Below, in pieces: positions 55,145-64,000 of a DNA stretch of 64,000 bases. The number at the start of each line of letters is the position of its first letter. Position 1 is the stretch's first letter. A model generated the notes under the pieces. It was not told the DNA's origin. It did not search any database and saw nothing but the letters and a program-made list of their open reading frames with translations. The DNA is from RFPW01 sp040401595 (GTDB lineage Bacteria > Pseudomonadota > Gammaproteobacteria > Burkholderiales > Burkholderiaceae_E), in assembly GCA_040401595.1 (NCBI GenBank), contig JBBAOE010000006.1:1-64000 (forward strand), read 5' to 3'. The position numbers and the translations under genes are program-made.

Positions 55145-56046
55145 GTCTCCGACTGGGATGGTGGGCGCCGTGCGCCCAGGCGCGGAACCAGACGGATGCC
55201 CAGGGTCAGGGCGGTACCGGCCAGAATCACGCTGCCCCCGACCGCCATATCCCAGGTCACCCGTTCATCGAGCAGCAGGCTACCGAAGGTCACGGCAAAG
55301 AGTGGCACCAGGAAGGTCACGGTGGTCGCGCGAGCCGAACCGACCGTTTCCAGTAGCCAGAAGAAAATCGCATAGGCAAAGCCCGTACACAGCACGCCGA
55401 GCAGTACCACCGCCCACCAGGCCTTGGCCGATGGCAGGCTTGTGGGCAGGTTGAGCAGCGCCAGTGGCGCGAGGAGCGCGCTGGCGCTCAACTGGCTCAA
55501 GGTAGCGACGGCCAGCGAGTTGGTCCCGCTCAGAAAGCGCTTCATGTAACTGGCCGAAAATCCGTAATTCAGGGCGGCCGCCAGAGCGGCCAGGATCGCC
55601 CAGCCGCTGCCCCCGACCCCGAAGCTGGCGCGCTCCCAGGCGAGGATCACGACCCCACCGAAGCCGATCACGAGGCCGATGATACGGCGTTGGTCGAGGC
55701 GGTCGCCCAACCAGGCCCAGGCTACGAGCGCGGTCCAGAAGGGCGTAGTGGCGTTGAGGATGGCATTGAGTCCGGCCGGCACGAACTGCTGCGCCCAAGC
55801 GAACAGCACAAAGGGCACGGCGGAATTGGTGACGCCCACCAGGAGGGCGTGCCCGGTGCGATCGCGCAGGCTGCCAAGGCGCCCTGAGAGTGCGAGCATT
55901 GGTACGAGGACGGCAGCACCGATGAGGGCCCGAAGCGCCATCAGGGGCAAGGGTCCAAACTCCGGGACCGCAACACGGATAAACGGAAACGACCCGCCCC
56001 AGAGCAGGGCCAGCAGCAAGAGCGCGCCGGTGGCGCGTCGGTTCAC
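55141..56046 (-). CDS. EamA/DMT-family permease
   Basis: A 301-residue permease of the drug/metabolite transporter superfamily, built of two EamA repeats with about ten hydrophobic segments (LLLALLWGGSFPFIRVAV opens the first, GSGWAILAALAAALNYGFSA the second). Substrate unknown. Confidence 0.9.
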   Translation of the reverse strand: MNRRATGALLLLALLWGGSFPFIRVAVPEFGPLPLMALRALIGAAVLVPMLALSGRLGSLRDRTGHALLVGVTNSAVPFVLFAWAQQFVPAGLNAILNATTPFWTALVAWAWLGDRLDQRRIIGLVIGFGGVVILAWERASFGVGGSGWAILAALAAALNYGFSASYMKRFLSGTNSLAVATLSQLSASALLAPLALLNLPTSLPSAKAWWAVVLLGVLCTGFAYAIFFWLLETVGSARATTVTFLVPLFAVTFGSLLLDERVTWDMAVGGSVILAGTALTLGIRLVPRLGARRPPSQSET

Positions 56047-56073
56047 GGGATTTGCCTTGTCAGAGACCGTGCG

Positions 56074-57648
56074 TCAGGAATCAAGAACAGGCCTCTTCGT
56101 CAGACGCTCGGCGTCGAGCGCCAGGATCGGTTCACGCAGGCGCAGGAGTACCCAGAGCGCCGGGAGCGCAGTCAACACGCTGATGAGAAAAAAAGCGGGC
56201 CAACCGGTCGTTTCAACCAGAACCCCCGCAGTCGGACCCACATAGACCCGTCCGACTGCGGCCAACGCCGACAGGAGTGCAAACTGCGCCGCCGAAAAGC
56301 GGGCGTCGGTCAGTGCCATCAGGAAGGCAACGAAGGCCGCAGTTCCCAGACCACCACACAGATTTTCAACGCCGATGGCAGTGGCCATCAGCGGCAGGCT
56401 TTTCGGGCTGACCGAGAGGACCCAGTAGCCCAGGTTGGAGACGGCCTGAAGCACGCCAAACACCATCAGCGCGGACCAGAGCGGCGCCCGGGCGAGCCAG
56501 GCTCCGCCGGCGAGCACGCCGACGATGGTGGCGGCGAGCCCGAGCGCCTTGTTGACGGCCCCGACTTCCGTGGCGCTAAACCCGATACCGCGAATCAGAA
56601 ATGCGGTGGAGAGGCTGCCGGCAAATGCGTCGCCCAGTTTGTAGAGGACGATGAACGCGAGCAGACCGAGGGCGTAGGGTCGGCTGAAAAACGCATCCCA
56701 AGGGGCGACAAAGGAGGGGAATCCCACGCGCCGGGCGGCCCACAGTGCGCCACCCGCCGCGATCATGAGCGCGGCGGTGTCCCAGATCAGTGTCGGCCAG
56801 CGGCCCAGGGGCGTGAGGACGAACGTGTGTGCGGGCAACCAGCGAACGAGCACCCAGAGGGTCAGTCCGCTGGCGACCATGGCTGCGAAGCCGCGCAGTT
56901 CAATCCTGGCGGGGGCCCGGGCCGGCGCACGCAAGTCTTCGCTTGCTCCGACCGCCTGAGTCGGTTCGTGCGCTTGGGGATTCGGCACCCGAGGCGTTAG
57001 AAGGCTTGTCATGGCGAGCAAACCGAACAGGACGCCAACGGCGCGATACATATTGGCCCAGCCCAGAAACTGATCGGCCAGCACCAGCGCAAGGCCGCCC
57101 GAGACCAGCATCGCCAGGCGATAGCCGAGGACCGAGACCGCCGCGCCTGAACCACGTTCGGCGGGTGCCAGCAGGTCGGCCCGATAGGCGTCAAAGGCCA
57201 CGTCTTGCGAGGCTGAACAAAAGGCCAGCAGGACCGCGCAAGCGCCCACGGCGGAAATCTGCGTCTTCGGGTCCAGCCCAGCCAGCACCCAGCACAGCAC
57301 GGCCAGCGCGATCTGCGTCAGCGCGAGCCAGCCCCGACGCCGGCCCAACTGGCCGCGTGCGCCCGGCTCGAAACGGTCCAGCAACGGTGCCCAGACAAAC
57401 TTGAACGTATACGGCAGCCCAGCGAGCGCGAAAAACCCGATGGTTTTCAGATCAATCCCTTCGACGGTCAGCCAGGCCTGCAGGGTGCCCGAGGACAGCG
57501 CGAGCGGCAGTCCGCTGGCAAAGCCCAGAAGCAGCATGGCACCGATGCGCCGATTGGCAAATGCCAGGGCGTATGTTTGCAGCAGGCCAGACGACCCAGT
57601 CAAGGCGTGATCGTTGTGGGCGGCGGATTGAGCATTGGGAGTCGACAT
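56074..57648 (-). CDS. AmpG-like MFS transporter
   Basis: A 524-residue inner-membrane transporter similar to AmpG, which imports muropeptides for cell-wall recycling. LLLGFASGLPLALSSGTLQAWL, FALAGLPYTFKFVWAPLLDR and SASQDVAFDAYRADLL are AmpG-type blocks. Length and a long internal loop near residue 220 (AHEPTQAVGASEDLRAPARA) are acceptable for the family. A role in beta-lactamase induction would need an ampC/ampR locus, not seen here. Confidence 0.88.
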   Translation of the reverse strand: MSTPNAQSAAHNDHALTGSSGLLQTYALAFANRRIGAMLLLGFASGLPLALSSGTLQAWLTVEGIDLKTIGFFALAGLPYTFKFVWAPLLDRFEPGARGQLGRRRGWLALTQIALAVLCWVLAGLDPKTQISAVGACAVLLAFCSASQDVAFDAYRADLLAPAERGSGAAVSVLGYRLAMLVSGGLALVLADQFLGWANMYRAVGVLFGLLAMTSLLTPRVPNPQAHEPTQAVGASEDLRAPARAPARIELRGFAAMVASGLTLWVLVRWLPAHTFVLTPLGRWPTLIWDTAALMIAAGGALWAARRVGFPSFVAPWDAFFSRPYALGLLAFIVLYKLGDAFAGSLSTAFLIRGIGFSATEVGAVNKALGLAATIVGVLAGGAWLARAPLWSALMVFGVLQAVSNLGYWVLSVSPKSLPLMATAIGVENLCGGLGTAAFVAFLMALTDARFSAAQFALLSALAAVGRVYVGPTAGVLVETTGWPAFFLISVLTALPALWVLLRLREPILALDAERLTKRPVLDS

Positions 57649-57768
57649 CGCGCATCATTGTAGGGCTTGCAGTTTTTGCTCGCGGTTTTTGCTTGCGGAT
57701 TCATTCCCGCACTTTGGCGTCGACCGGCCATTGCCCTGTTGTTTCGTTGACCTGACGTGTCCCCGTTC

Positions 57769-58653
57769 ATGATCGCTCTGAATTCCCTTCATCATCGGCT
57801 GGCCTTTTTTCTGGCCGGAGCCTGCCTGTTTGGGCTCGCAGCGCTCGGTCCCGCGCATGCCCAGTCCTCGGCCGACGCTGGTGACCAGGCCCCGCCCAAG
57901 AGCAAGGCAATCAATCTGGTCTCGGCCGAAGAGATCGAGCGTTCCGCGCAAGGCCAGTATCAGAAGCTGTTGCAGCAGGCTGACGCGAAAAATGCGCTGG
58001 CCGCGCCCGATAACCCCCAGCTCAAGCGGCTGCACCGGATTGCCGAGCGCATCATTCCGCACGCGGCGAAGTTTAATGTCCGGGCCCCGCAGTGGCGCTG
58101 GGAGGTCAACTTGATTGGTTCAAGCCAGATCAATGCCTTCTGCATGCCCGGGGGGAAGATTGCGTTCTACAGCGGCATCCTGCAAAAGCTCAAGCTCAGC
58201 GATGACGAAGTCGCGATGGTGATGGGCCATGAGATTGCGCATGCATTACAGGAACATGGGCGCGAGCGCGTCGGCAAGGCGAGGGTGGCGCAGGCACTGA
58301 CCCTCGGGGCCTCGGTACTCTCGCATGTGATGGGCTACGGGGATCTCGGTGGGCAACTGGTGTCGGGTGGATCTCAGCTCGCCTTGCTCAAGTTCTCGCG
58401 CGAGGATGAAACCGAGGCTGACCGGATCGGGATGGAAATCGCCGCCCGGGCCGGTTATGACCCCAGGGGTGCAGCAGTGCTCTGGCAGAAGATGTCGGCA
58501 ACCGGGAAGGGCGAACCCCCCCAGTGGTTCTCGACGCACCCCTCGCATGACACCCGGATTCGTGAAATTGAAGCCTTGCTCCCGCAGATGCTGCCGCTCT
58601 ACGCGCACGCACGGGGACTTTCCATGGAGTCGTTGCCCGGCTATGGTCGCTAG
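57769..58653 (+). CDS. M48-family metalloprotease
   Basis: A 294-residue periplasmic peptidase. A signal segment (LAFFLAGACLFGLAALGPAHAQ) is followed by the zinc site HEIAHALQEHG with His154 as first ligand, and the third ligand candidate is in EDETEADRIG. It resembles the LoiP/YcaL type of outer-membrane quality-control proteases. An in-frame GTG at 57757 is an alternative start. The stop overlaps the next gene by 11 bases. Confidence 0.9.
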   Translation: MIALNSLHHRLAFFLAGACLFGLAALGPAHAQSSADAGDQAPPKSKAINLVSAEEIERSAQGQYQKLLQQADAKNALAAPDNPQLKRLHRIAERIIPHAAKFNVRAPQWRWEVNLIGSSQINAFCMPGGKIAFYSGILQKLKLSDDEVAMVMGHEIAHALQEHGRERVGKARVAQALTLGASVLSHVMGYGDLGGQLVSGGSQLALLKFSREDETEADRIGMEIAARAGYDPRGAAVLWQKMSATGKGEPPQWFSTHPSHDTRIREIEALLPQMLPLYAHARGLSMESLPGYGR

Positions 58654-59452
58654 AGCACGAATCGATCGGACCACCGCGCCCGCTGGCCGCGGCCAATCTG
58701 GCAGCGCCCAGGATGGAATCCGACTGTCCAAACACCTCTCCGATCAGGGCCTGGCATCGCGGCGCGAAGCCGATGACTGGATTGCAGCGGGCTGGGTCTC
58801 GGTCGATGGCCAGCTTGCTGTCCTGGGCCAGCGGGTGCTGCCGCACCAGCGCGTCGACATCCATCCGGCCGCGCGCCAGCAGCAGGCCCAGCGCGTCACG
58901 ATCCTGCTCAACAAACCGATTGGCTATGTGAGTGCTCAGGCAGAAGACGGCTACGAACCCGCGTCGGTGCTGATCACCGGGCAGAACCGCTGGGCTCAGG
59001 ATCGGGGTGGATTTCAGTATCACCCGGGGCACTCGCGCCATCTGGCGCCGGCCGGGCGGCTCGATATCGATTCCACCGGGCTGCTGGTCCTGACCCAGGA
59101 TGGCCGGATTGCGCGTTATCTGATTGGCGAGGACAGTCAGGTTGAAAAGGAGTATCTGGTGCGTGTCGAAGCGCTCGTCCCGGGGCGCCCGCCGCTGCCG
59201 GATGCCTTGAGGCGTCTCCAGTTCGGTCTCGTGCTGGATGGTGTGCAACTCAAACCGGCCAAGGTGAGCTGGCAAAACGAAGAACAGTTGCGCTTTGTGC
59301 TGCGGGAAGGCCGTAAGCGTCAGATCAGGCGGATGTGCGAGCTCGTGGGCTTTCGCGTCACTGCGCTCAAGCGCGTGCGGATTGGCAGCCTCGTACTGGG
59401 CGGTCTGCCTCTGGGGCAGTGGCGCTATTTGCGCAGTGATGAACGGATTTAG
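58643..59452 (+). CDS. RluF-like 23S rRNA pseudouridine synthase
   Basis: A 269-residue enzyme with an N-terminal S4 RNA-binding domain (IRLSKHLSDQGLASRREADDW) and the RsuA/RluE/RluF catalytic domain, where Asp in APAGRLDIDSTGLLVL is the catalytic residue. RFVLREGRKRQIRRMCE is also typical. The E. coli homologue acts at U2604 (RluF), but the exact site cannot be fixed here. It is convergent with xthA, the two stop codons overlapping. Confidence 0.9.
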   Translation: MVARARIDRTTAPAGRGQSGSAQDGIRLSKHLSDQGLASRREADDWIAAGWVSVDGQLAVLGQRVLPHQRVDIHPAARQQQAQRVTILLNKPIGYVSAQAEDGYEPASVLITGQNRWAQDRGGFQYHPGHSRHLAPAGRLDIDSTGLLVLTQDGRIARYLIGEDSQVEKEYLVRVEALVPGRPPLPDALRRLQFGLVLDGVQLKPAKVSWQNEEQLRFVLREGRKRQIRRMCELVGFRVTALKRVRIGSLVLGGLPLGQWRYLRSDERI

Positions 59453-60252
59453 GAAGCGATTTCGTAATCGATGGTGAGGGGTGCGTGGTCGCTGAAGCGC
59501 GATGCCGTATGAATCGTGGTCGCCCGGGCGCAGGCTGCGATGCCGGGGGTGGCGATTTGATAGTCCAGCCGCCAGCCCACGTTCTTGGCCCAGGCCTGGC
59601 CACGATTGCTCCACCAGGTGTAGCGCTCGGGGCTGGGATCCAGTTGGCGAAACACGTCGACAAAACCGATCTCGTCGAACACCCGCGTCAGCCACGCCCG
59701 TTCTTCGGGCAAAAACCCGGAGTTTTTTTGATTACTTTTCCAGTTGCGCAGATCGATTGCCTGATGCGCAATATTCCAGTCGCCACACACAATCACTTCG
59801 CGCCCGCTCTGGCGCAGTTGTTGCAGATGGGGTAACAACCGGTCCATGAAGCGAAATTTTGCGTGCTGGCGCTCCTCGGAGCTCGAGCCCGAGGGCAGGT
59901 ACAGTGAGACGACCGAGAAGGCACCGAAATCGGCTTCGAGGACACGCCCCTCGGCGTCGAATTCCGGGTCGCCCAGGCCGTGCCGTACGGTGAGCGGCGC
60001 GCGGCGCGCGTAGAGCCCGACACCGGAATAGCCTTTTTGCTGCGCACAATGAAATTGGCCCGCAAGCGATGCACCACCGAGCGCGCACGGGATGGCGCGC
60101 AGACTCTCGTCCAGATCGCTTTCTTGCGCTTTGAGTTCCTGGACCGCAATGACATCGGCGCCATGGGCTGAGGCCCAATCGATAAAGCCCTTGCGGGCGG
60201 CCGATCGGATCCCGTTCAGGTTGAGCGAAACGATTCGAAGTTGTTGGGCCAT
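59449..60252 (-). CDS. xthA: exodeoxyribonuclease III family DNA repair nuclease
   Basis: A 267-residue AP endonuclease / 3'-5' exonuclease. The residues for metal and catalysis are in LNLNGIRSA, AVQELKAQES, YSGVGLYAR, GDWNIAHQ and the final SDHAPLTID. The start at 60252 gives the normal N-terminus MAQQLRIVSLNLNG; the upstream open frame is not family-like. Confidence 0.93.
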   Translation of the reverse strand: MAQQLRIVSLNLNGIRSAARKGFIDWASAHGADVIAVQELKAQESDLDESLRAIPCALGGASLAGQFHCAQQKGYSGVGLYARRAPLTVRHGLGDPEFDAEGRVLEADFGAFSVVSLYLPSGSSSEERQHAKFRFMDRLLPHLQQLRQSGREVIVCGDWNIAHQAIDLRNWKSNQKNSGFLPEERAWLTRVFDEIGFVDVFRQLDPSPERYTWWSNRGQAWAKNVGWRLDYQIATPGIAACARATTIHTASRFSDHAPLTIDYEIAS

Positions 60253-60299
60253 GATGGGATGATGACGCAAGATGCCTATTCTCTGAAGGACGACCGGAC

Positions 60300-61067
60300 A
60301 TGACCGCTGCAGCACCGCCACATTTACCCTCGACGCTGACCCCGGGTTCCGGCGACGCTTCGGCCCCAAACGCAGGTCCGGGGGCCGATCTGGGGGCGCC
60401 CGAGCGACTCGCGTTCATTCGGTTCGCGATTGAAACGGGCGTCCTGCGCTTTGGTGAATTTCGGACGAAGGCAGGCCGCTTGAGTCCGTACTTTTTCAAT
60501 GCTGGATTGTTTAACGACGGCGCGCGCCTGGGCCAACTCGCTGGCTTCTACGCGAGAGCGCTGGCGCGGGCCGAGAGCGAAGGGCGCTTGCGCTTCGACA
60601 TGTTGTTTGGCCCCGCTTACAAGGGGATTGCGCTGGCAGCGACGACCGCCGTGGTGCTGGCGAGCTTCGGTCGCTGCGTCCCGTTTGCGTTCAATCGCAA
60701 GGAAGCCAAGGATCATGGCGAGGGGGGCAGTCTGATTGGTGCGCCGCTTGCGGGCGAGGTCATCATCATTGATGACGTCATCAGCGCTGGCACGTCGGTG
60801 CGCGAATCGGTCGAGATCATTCGCGCCGAGGGCGCCCGCGTTGGGGGCGTCCTGATCGCCCTCGACCGTCAGGAACGGGGGGGCACGGCCGAGGCACCCA
60901 GTGCAGCCAGCGCGGTCCAGGACGTACAGGCGCAGTTCGGTGTGCCGGTGGTCTCGATTGCAACGTTGACCGATCTGCTCGCCTTTCTGGAGAGCGGGCA
61001 TGCACCGGAGCTGGCGCAATTCAGGGAGCCGATTGCGCGCTATCGGGCGCAGTACGGCTCGGACTGA
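60300..61067 (+). CDS. pyrE: orotate phosphoribosyltransferase
   Basis: A 255-residue enzyme that makes orotidine monophosphate. The PRPP site is [16 protein letters not shown] (Asp158, Asp159), and [10 protein letters not shown] is the flexible catalytic loop. It carries about 35 extra residues at the N-terminus (Pro/Gly/Ala-rich) compared with typical PyrE. It is divergent from xthA and converges on gatB. Confidence 0.95.
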   Translation: MTAAAPPHLPSTLTPGSGDASAPNAGPGADLGAPERLAFIRFAIETGVLRFGEFRTKAGRLSPYFFNAGLFNDGARLGQLAGFYARALARAESEGRLRFDMLFGPAYKGIALAATTAVVLASFGRCVPFAFNRKEAKDHGEGGSLIGAPLAGEVIIIDDVISAGTSVRESVEIIRAEGARVGGVLIALDRQERGGTAEAPSAASAVQDVQAQFGVPVVSIATLTDLLAFLESGHAPELAQFREPIARYRAQYGSD

Positions 61068-61068
61068 T

Positions 61069-62622
61069 TCAGGCGCCCAGTTTGCGGCGGAGCATCTCAG
61101 TCACCTGCGCCGGGTTCGCCTGCCCTTTGGTGGCTTTCATGATCTGGCCGACGAGGGCGTTCAGCGCTTTTTCCTTGCCGGCACGGAACTCGTCGACCGA
61201 CTTTGCGTTCGCTGCGATCACGGTATCGACTGCGGCCTCGAGCGCACCGGTGTCGCTGAGCTGCTTGAACCCCCGAGCCTCAATCAAGTGATCGACGCTG
61301 GCGAGCGCCGCTGCTGGGCCCTGGGTGGACTGCGGGTTGGACCACAGGTCCGCGAACAGCACCTTGGCCATCTTCTGATGAACCGTTCCATCGGCAATGC
61401 GCAGGACAATGGCGGCCAGCTGCTCTGGCGTGACCGGCGACGCGCCAATCAGACGGTCGTCGCGGTTGAGCGCCGCAGCCAGATCGCCCAGCATCCAATT
61501 CGCCAGCAGCTTCGCGAGGCGGTGCTCGATCGGGCTCACGGTGGTTGTCGTTCCGCCCGCCAGGGCAGCGAGCGATGACAGTGCCTGCCCAAACCAGATG
61601 GCCGTGGCGCGGTCGGCCGTCAGCGTGCGGGCGTCGTAGGCCGACAGCCCCAGGCTGTGTTCGAAACGCGCTGCGAGTTCCCCCGGCAACTCGGGCATCT
61701 GCGCCCGTACCCGCTCGATCCAGGGCGCATCGACCATGAGCGGTGGGAGATCCGGGTCGGGGAAATAGCGGTAGTCATGCGCGTCCTCTTTGGAGCGCAT
61801 TTCGCGGGTCTCGTTGCGGTCCGGGTCGTAGAGGCGCGTCGCCTGTACCACGCGTCCACCGTCTTCGATCAGTTCAATCTGCCGGGCCGCTTCGATCTCG
61901 ATCGCTGCCTGCAGGAACCGGAATGAATTGAGGTTCTTGATTTCGCAGCGGGTCCCAAATTCGGCCTGCCCGCGCGGTCGCACGGACACGTTGGCGTCGA
62001 CCCGGAAACTGCCCTGCTGCATGTTGCCATCGCAGATGCCCAGCCAGACCACCAGCGCGTGCAGGGTCCGCGCATAGGCCACGGCCTCGCGGGCCGAGCG
62101 CATGACGGGTTCGGTGACGATTTCCAGCAACGGCGTCCCGGCGCGGTTCAGGTCGATCCCGGAGAGGCCCGCGGTGAGCAGCGGATCACCAAAGCCTTCA
62201 TGCAGGCTTTTGCCCGCGTCTTCTTCCAGATGGGCCCGGGTCAGTTCAACTCGATGCTCGACCGACTCGCCAGCTCCGCGCTCGGATTCGAGCAGGATCG
62301 TGAGCGAGCCTCCGATCACGACCGGAAGTTCGTACTGGCTGATCTGATAGCCCTTGGGCAGGTCGGGATAAAAATAATTCTTGCGCGCGAAGACGGAGCG
62401 CGGGGCAATCTGGGCGCCAACCGCCAGGCCAAAGCGGATCGCACATTCCACTGCTGCGCGATTCGGAACCGGCAGGGTTCCGGGTAGCGCCAGATCCAGT
62501 GGGCAGGCCTGGGTGTTGGGGGCGGCGCCAAACTCGGTCGAGGCGCCGGAGAACATTTTTGAACGCGTCTCGAGTTGGACGTGGGTCTCGAGCCCGATCA
62601 CGATTTCCCAGTCGATCGCCAT
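61069..62622 (-). CDS. gatB: Asp-tRNA(Asn)/Glu-tRNA(Gln) amidotransferase subunit B
   Basis: A 517-residue subunit that activates the misacylated tRNA in the GatCAB complex. [32 protein letters not shown] and [14 protein letters not shown] are diagnostic, and the C-terminal YqeY-like domain ends with [12 protein letters not shown]. The ATG at 62622 is five bases after gatA; the frame upstream lies in gatA. GatB here is somewhat longer than usual, with extra residues after [12 protein letters not shown]. Confidence 0.96.
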   Translation of the reverse strand: MAIDWEIVIGLETHVQLETRSKMFSGASTEFGAAPNTQACPLDLALPGTLPVPNRAAVECAIRFGLAVGAQIAPRSVFARKNYFYPDLPKGYQISQYELPVVIGGSLTILLESERGAGESVEHRVELTRAHLEEDAGKSLHEGFGDPLLTAGLSGIDLNRAGTPLLEIVTEPVMRSAREAVAYARTLHALVVWLGICDGNMQQGSFRVDANVSVRPRGQAEFGTRCEIKNLNSFRFLQAAIEIEAARQIELIEDGGRVVQATRLYDPDRNETREMRSKEDAHDYRYFPDPDLPPLMVDAPWIERVRAQMPELPGELAARFEHSLGLSAYDARTLTADRATAIWFGQALSSLAALAGGTTTTVSPIEHRLAKLLANWMLGDLAAALNRDDRLIGASPVTPEQLAAIVLRIADGTVHQKMAKVLFADLWSNPQSTQGPAAALASVDHLIEARGFKQLSDTGALEAAVDTVIAANAKSVDEFRAGKEKALNALVGQIMKATKGQANPAQVTEMLRRKLGA

Positions 62623-62627
62623 GGGCT

Positions 62628-64000
62628 TCAGTTCCCTTGTCCTGCGCCGGCGGACCCGATGGTCGGGACCTCGGTGCTTGCGCCGGGGCTGTCGGGCGGC
62701 GTGCGCAGATGCCAATCGGTCACCTGCTGGAATTGATGCGCCACCCGAAGCAAGCGCGCCTCCTGCAAGCGCGGGCCGATGAGCTGTAGCCCCACGGGCC
62801 GGGCACCAGCGCCAAAGCCGACTGGCATGGATAAGCCCGGCAGCCCAGCGAGCGAGGCCGGAAGCGTAAAGATATCCGCGAGGTAATCCGCCACGGGATC
62901 GCTCTGATGTGCGCCCAGATCCCAGGCGACCGTCGGTGCCACAGGTCCCGCGATCAAGTCGCACTGGCTGAAGGCACGATCGAAATCGTCGGCAACGATG
63001 CGGCGAACCTGTTGCGCGCGCAGGTAGTAGGCGTCGTAATACCCATGGCTGAGCACATAGGTCCCGACCAGGATGCGGCGCTTGACCTCGTCACCAAAGC
63101 CCTCCGAGCGCGAACGGCGGTAGAGGTCGCGCAGGTCGCGAGGATCGGCCGCGCGATGTCCATAGCGTACGCCGTCAAAGCGGCTCAGATTGCTCGAGGC
63201 CTCGGCGGGGGCAATCACGTAGTAGGCGGGAATGGCTAGCTCGGTGCGTGGCAGCCGCACGCTCACGCAGCGGGCACCGAGCGCCTCAAGCTGGTCGAGC
63301 GCCGCGCGCACGGCGTGGGTGACGTCGTTCGAAACGCCAGCACCAAAGAACTCCTCGGGCAGTCCGATTCGCAGGCCAGAGAGCGGGCGGGCGGGGACGG
63401 TGTCGTCAAAGGGCTGGTCGAGCGCCTGGGCGAAATTTTCTGGCGCCAGCGCAAGACTGGTCGCATCCATGGGATCAAATCCACACATGGCCGAGAGCAG
63501 CAGGGCGCAGTCCTGTGCCGAGCGCGCCATCGGCCCAGCCTGATCGAGGCTCGAGGCGTAGGCGATGAGGCCATAACGCGATGTGCGGCCGTAGGTGGGT
63601 TTGATGCCGGTGATGCCACAAAATGCGGCGGGCTGGCGGATGGATCCGCCGGTATCCGTGCCGGTTGCCGCTGGGGTCAACCCGGCCGCAACGGCGGCGG
63701 CTGATCCACCCGATGAGCCGCCCGGGACAGCGCGCAGATCCCAGGGATTATGTACGGGTCCAAAGGCGGAATTCTCATTGGTCGAACCCATGGCGAACTC
63801 ATCGCAATTGAGCTTGCCCAGACCCACCATCCCGGCTTGGGCGAGGCGATCGACCACCGTGGCATCGAACGGGCTTCGGTAGTCGGCGAGAATGCGGCTG
63901 CCCGCCGTCGAGACCCAGTCACGCGTGACCAGAACGTCCTTGTGCGCGATCGGCACACCCTCAAGGGGGCGGGCCTCATGCTTGGCGATGCGGGCGTCCG
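62628..64000 (-). CDS. gatA: Asp-tRNA(Asn)/Glu-tRNA(Gln) amidotransferase subunit A (5' end missing)
   Basis: The gene runs off the right edge; 457 residues are present. The glutaminase triad is visible: Lys in [10 protein letters not shown], and the Ser-cisSer block [17 protein letters not shown] with nucleophile loop [12 protein letters not shown]. The visible frame begins with [14 protein letters not shown]. The true start and gatC should lie beyond 64000. Confidence 0.96.
   Translation of the reverse strand, partial: DARIAKHEARPLEGVPIAHKDVLVTRDWVSTAGSRILADYRSPFDATVVDRLAQAGMVGLGKLNCDEFAMGSTNENSAFGPVHNPWDLRAVPGGSSGGSAAAVAAGLTPAATGTDTGGSIRQPAAFCGITGIKPTYGRTSRYGLIAYASSLDQAGPMARSAQDCALLLSAMCGFDPMDATSLALAPENFAQALDQPFDDTVPARPLSGLRIGLPEEFFGAGVSNDVTHAVRAALDQLEALGARCVSVRLPRTELAIPAYYVIAPAEASSNLSRFDGVRYGHRAADPRDLRDLYRRSRSEGFGDEVKRRILVGTYVLSHGYYDAYYLRAQQVRRIVADDFDRAFSQCDLIAGPVAPTVAWDLGAHQSDPVADYLADIFTLPASLAGLPGLSMPVGFGAGARPVGLQLIGPRLQEARLLRVAHQFQQVTDWHLRTPPDSPGASTEVPTIGSAGAGQGN

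Noticed and set aside
58388..59695. Minus-strand 435-residue frame
   Set aside because: Antisense to the M48 protease and pseudouridine synthase and overlapping xthA; no domain seen.

Overview
The window looks like a chromosomal segment of a GC-rich betaproteobacterium, most likely of the order Burkholderiales. The evidence is the gene content: a Liv-type transporter operon with an embedded acyl-CoA ligase, a homodimeric-type pyruvate dehydrogenase E1, a membrane formate dehydrogenase locus with DUF3305/DUF3306 and TorD-like genes, and tandem LysR genes. No rRNA, tRNA, CRISPR array, prophage or insertion sequence was seen. Two runs of exactly 100 N mark scaffold gaps, and each lies in or beside short tandem repeats.

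Layout. 1-4.3 kb: gamma-glutamyltransferase-like enzyme, glutathione peroxidase and an M61 peptidase. 4.4-15.8 kb (minus strand): a catabolic block of livHMGF, an acyl-CoA ligase, a Liv-type binding protein, a fused biotin-dependent acyl-CoA carboxylase and a class II aldolase. The carboxylase is cut by the first N run but is one gene. 16-19.5 kb: VOC protein, esterase plus Baeyer-Villiger-like monooxygenase, DUF1330 protein. 19.5-24.6 kb (minus): glycerate 2-kinase, ethanolamine ammonia-lyase eutBC (eutC cut by the second N run), hutD-like gene and queC. 24.7-31.1 kb: FAD oxidoreductase, XRE-cupin regulator, then a glutamine-synthetase-like gene with three glutamate-synthase-like genes resembling the N-methylglutamate synthase module.

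31.2-47.2 kb is a formate dehydrogenase island. Maturation genes (mobA, TorD-like chaperone, multi-cluster ferredoxin, DUF3306, DUF3305) lie on the minus strand. A GDT1-family transporter, the Tat peptide gene fdhX, fdhA, fdhB, a lipoprotein, fdhC, a secreted protein, fdhD and tupBCA lie on the plus strand. FdhA has Cys, not selenocysteine, at the metal-ligand position. Tungstate uptake genes beside it suggest a tungsten (or Mo/W) enzyme, which is an inference. 47.2-54.5 kb: an aceE paralogue without aceF, an amidase, two coupled LysR regulators, an AT-rich divergent promoter with an LTTR-like inverted repeat, and a degenerate adenylate-forming protein. 54.5-64 kb: msrQ, EamA permease, AmpG-like MFS, M48 protease, RluF-like synthase, xthA, pyrE, gatB and the 5'-truncated gatA.

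The most unusual feature is a set of short tandem repeats, mostly with periods of 9, 12 or 15 bp. Several sit in frame inside conserved enzymes (acyl-CoA carboxylase, EutC, FdhD, TupC, DUF3306), where they encode low-complexity loops. They are also the likely cause of both assembly gaps. Removing the first N run and one copy of an exact 55-bp flank duplication restores a continuous carboxylase frame.
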